DNA of 5,810 nucleotides. It comes from Leptospirillum sp. (GTDB lineage Bacteria; Nitrospirota; Leptospirillia; Leptospirillales; Leptospirillaceae). Each line of letters begins with the position of its first letter. Position 1 is the stretch's first letter. The notes beneath the pieces are model-generated. The model was not told the origin of the DNA. It did no database searches and saw nothing but the letters and a program-made list of their open reading frames with translations. The DNA is taken from the NCBI GenBank assembly GCA_027346125.1, contig DAIEST010000225.1:1-5810 (forward strand). The letters are read 5' to 3'. A program made the translations under genes and the position numbers. This document shows, piece by piece, positions 5,126-5,810 of this stretch.

Positions 5126-5810
5126 TCAGACTACGGGCTCTATCGGCCGCACGCGACAGTAAAAACGCTTGCCAACTTTCAGAAGGTCATTTTCGGGATC
5201 GACCGTCAAAAAAGGGTCACGAACGGTTTCGCCATTCCAGTCTACTGCGCCTTGACGAATGAGTTGTTTGGCCTGGCTCTCGCTTTTTGCGGCACCGGAC
5301 AACACCATGACCGTGGACAGTCTGAAAGGGGCTTCTCCTTCCAGGTGGCAGACGGGTATCTCTTCCGGAACTTCCTTCCGGGAAAAAACCCTTTCAAAAG
5401 ACTCCACCGCCTGAAGGGCGTTTTCCTCTCCATGAAACTGGGAAACCACCGATCTGGCCATCCGGGCTTTGGCGTCACGAGGATGAAGCCGGACGATGTC
5501 TTCCGGATCGAGGTCGGTCAAAAGGGTGGTATAAGAAACGATCAGATCGTCCGGAATAGACATGAGCCGACCGAACATATCGTCCGGTGTGTCTTCCAGG
5601 GCAACAGCATTTTTCAGGCTCTTGCTCATCTTCTTTTCTCCGTCGAGCCCAACCAGAAGAGGAAGGGTTATGACAACCTGCGGCTCTTTTTGGTGCTGGC
5701 GCAACAGGTCCCGACCGACCAGAAGATTGAAGAGCTGATCCGACCCCCCAAGTTCAACGTCGCTTTCAAGAACAACCGAATCGTATCCCTGCATCAAAGG
5801 GTAGAGAAGC
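5126..5810 (-). CDS. tyrS: Tyrosyl-tRNA synthetase (KMSKS-type class), C-terminal part
   Basis: The last 227 codons of a class I aminoacyl-tRNA synthetase, which charges tRNA-Tyr with tyrosine in the cytoplasm; the N-terminal half with the HIGH-like motif lies beyond the window end. Numbering from the first full codon at 5809, LLYPLMQGYDS (1-11) and LGGSDQ (20-25) are tyrosine-pocket motifs of TyrRS. KMSKS (60-64, after LDGEK) is the ATP-site loop. A C-terminal S4 RNA-binding domain spans about 161-219 (AKSESQAKQLIRQGAVDWNG). KMSKS, and not KFGKT, places it with the TyrZ-like group of bacterial enzymes and apart from the E. coli/Geobacillus type. The frame is open through the window edge, so the internal ATG at 5794 is not the start. 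The efflux operon follows 211 bases downstream on the same strand but with no functional link. It looks intact in the part seen. Confidence 0.96.
   Translation of the reverse strand, partial: LLYPLMQGYDSVVLESDVELGGSDQLFNLLVGRDLLRQHQKEPQVVITLPLLVGLDGEKKMSKSLKNAVALEDTPDDMFGRLMSIPDDLIVSYTTLLTDLDPEDIVRLHPRDAKARMARSVVSQFHGEENALQAVESFERVFSRKEVPEEIPVCHLEGEAPFRLSTVMVLSGAAKSESQAKQLIRQGAVDWNGETVRDPFLTVDPENDLLKVGKRFYCRVRPIEPVV

Noticed and set aside
1..5810. CRISPR arrays, insertion sequences, tRNA or rRNA genes
   Set aside because: No regularly spaced repeats, transposase motifs, terminal inverted repeats or tRNA-like cloverleaf sequences were seen; the window is almost fully used by the four genes described.

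Overview
The window comes from a Gram-negative bacterium. It carries a periplasmic adaptor with a signal peptide and an inner-membrane RND pump, which only make sense in a two-membrane cell. Base composition is moderate to slightly GC-rich, and all four recognisable genes lie on the minus strand, so the text below follows minus-strand order (high to low coordinates). The style of the pump and of the KMSKS-type TyrRS would fit an environmental chemolithotroph or metal-exposed acidophile (for example a Leptospirillum-like member of Nitrospirota). That placement is an impression from the proteins and was not tested.

Layout. (1) 5810-5126: the C-terminal part of a tyrosyl-tRNA synthetase, running off the window end. 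(2) 5125-4915: a 211-base gap. It holds a weak possible terminator for tyrS, an AT-rich promoter-like stretch with a perfect 7-bp direct repeat, a short hairpin, and a possible 18-codon cysteine-rich leader ORF. (3) 4914-3793 and 3796-704: a two-gene heavy-metal efflux operon made of a membrane-fusion (adaptor) protein and a CusA/CzcA-family RND pump. The two genes overlap by 4 bases (ATGA). (4) 703-621: a short gap without a clear terminator. (5) 620-1: a class I glutamine amidotransferase-like protein with a good ribosome binding site, cut off by the window start.

Function. The adaptor and pump should form the inner-membrane and periplasmic parts of a tripartite efflux complex that uses the proton gradient to expel metal ions. 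No outer-membrane channel gene and no metal-sensing regulator lie beside them, so the channel must be encoded elsewhere. The pump is a mosaic at its diagnostic positions. TM4 looks like the Cu(I)/Ag(I) CusA group, TM10-TM12 look like CzcA, and the periplasmic metal site has Met/His/Glu instead of three Met. Its substrate therefore cannot be fixed as copper/silver or zinc/cobalt/nickel. The most unusual unclaimed signal is the leader region: both pump proteins (1403 residues) contain no cysteine, while a tiny ORF upstream of them encodes four cysteines in nine residues. That ORF is weakly supported.
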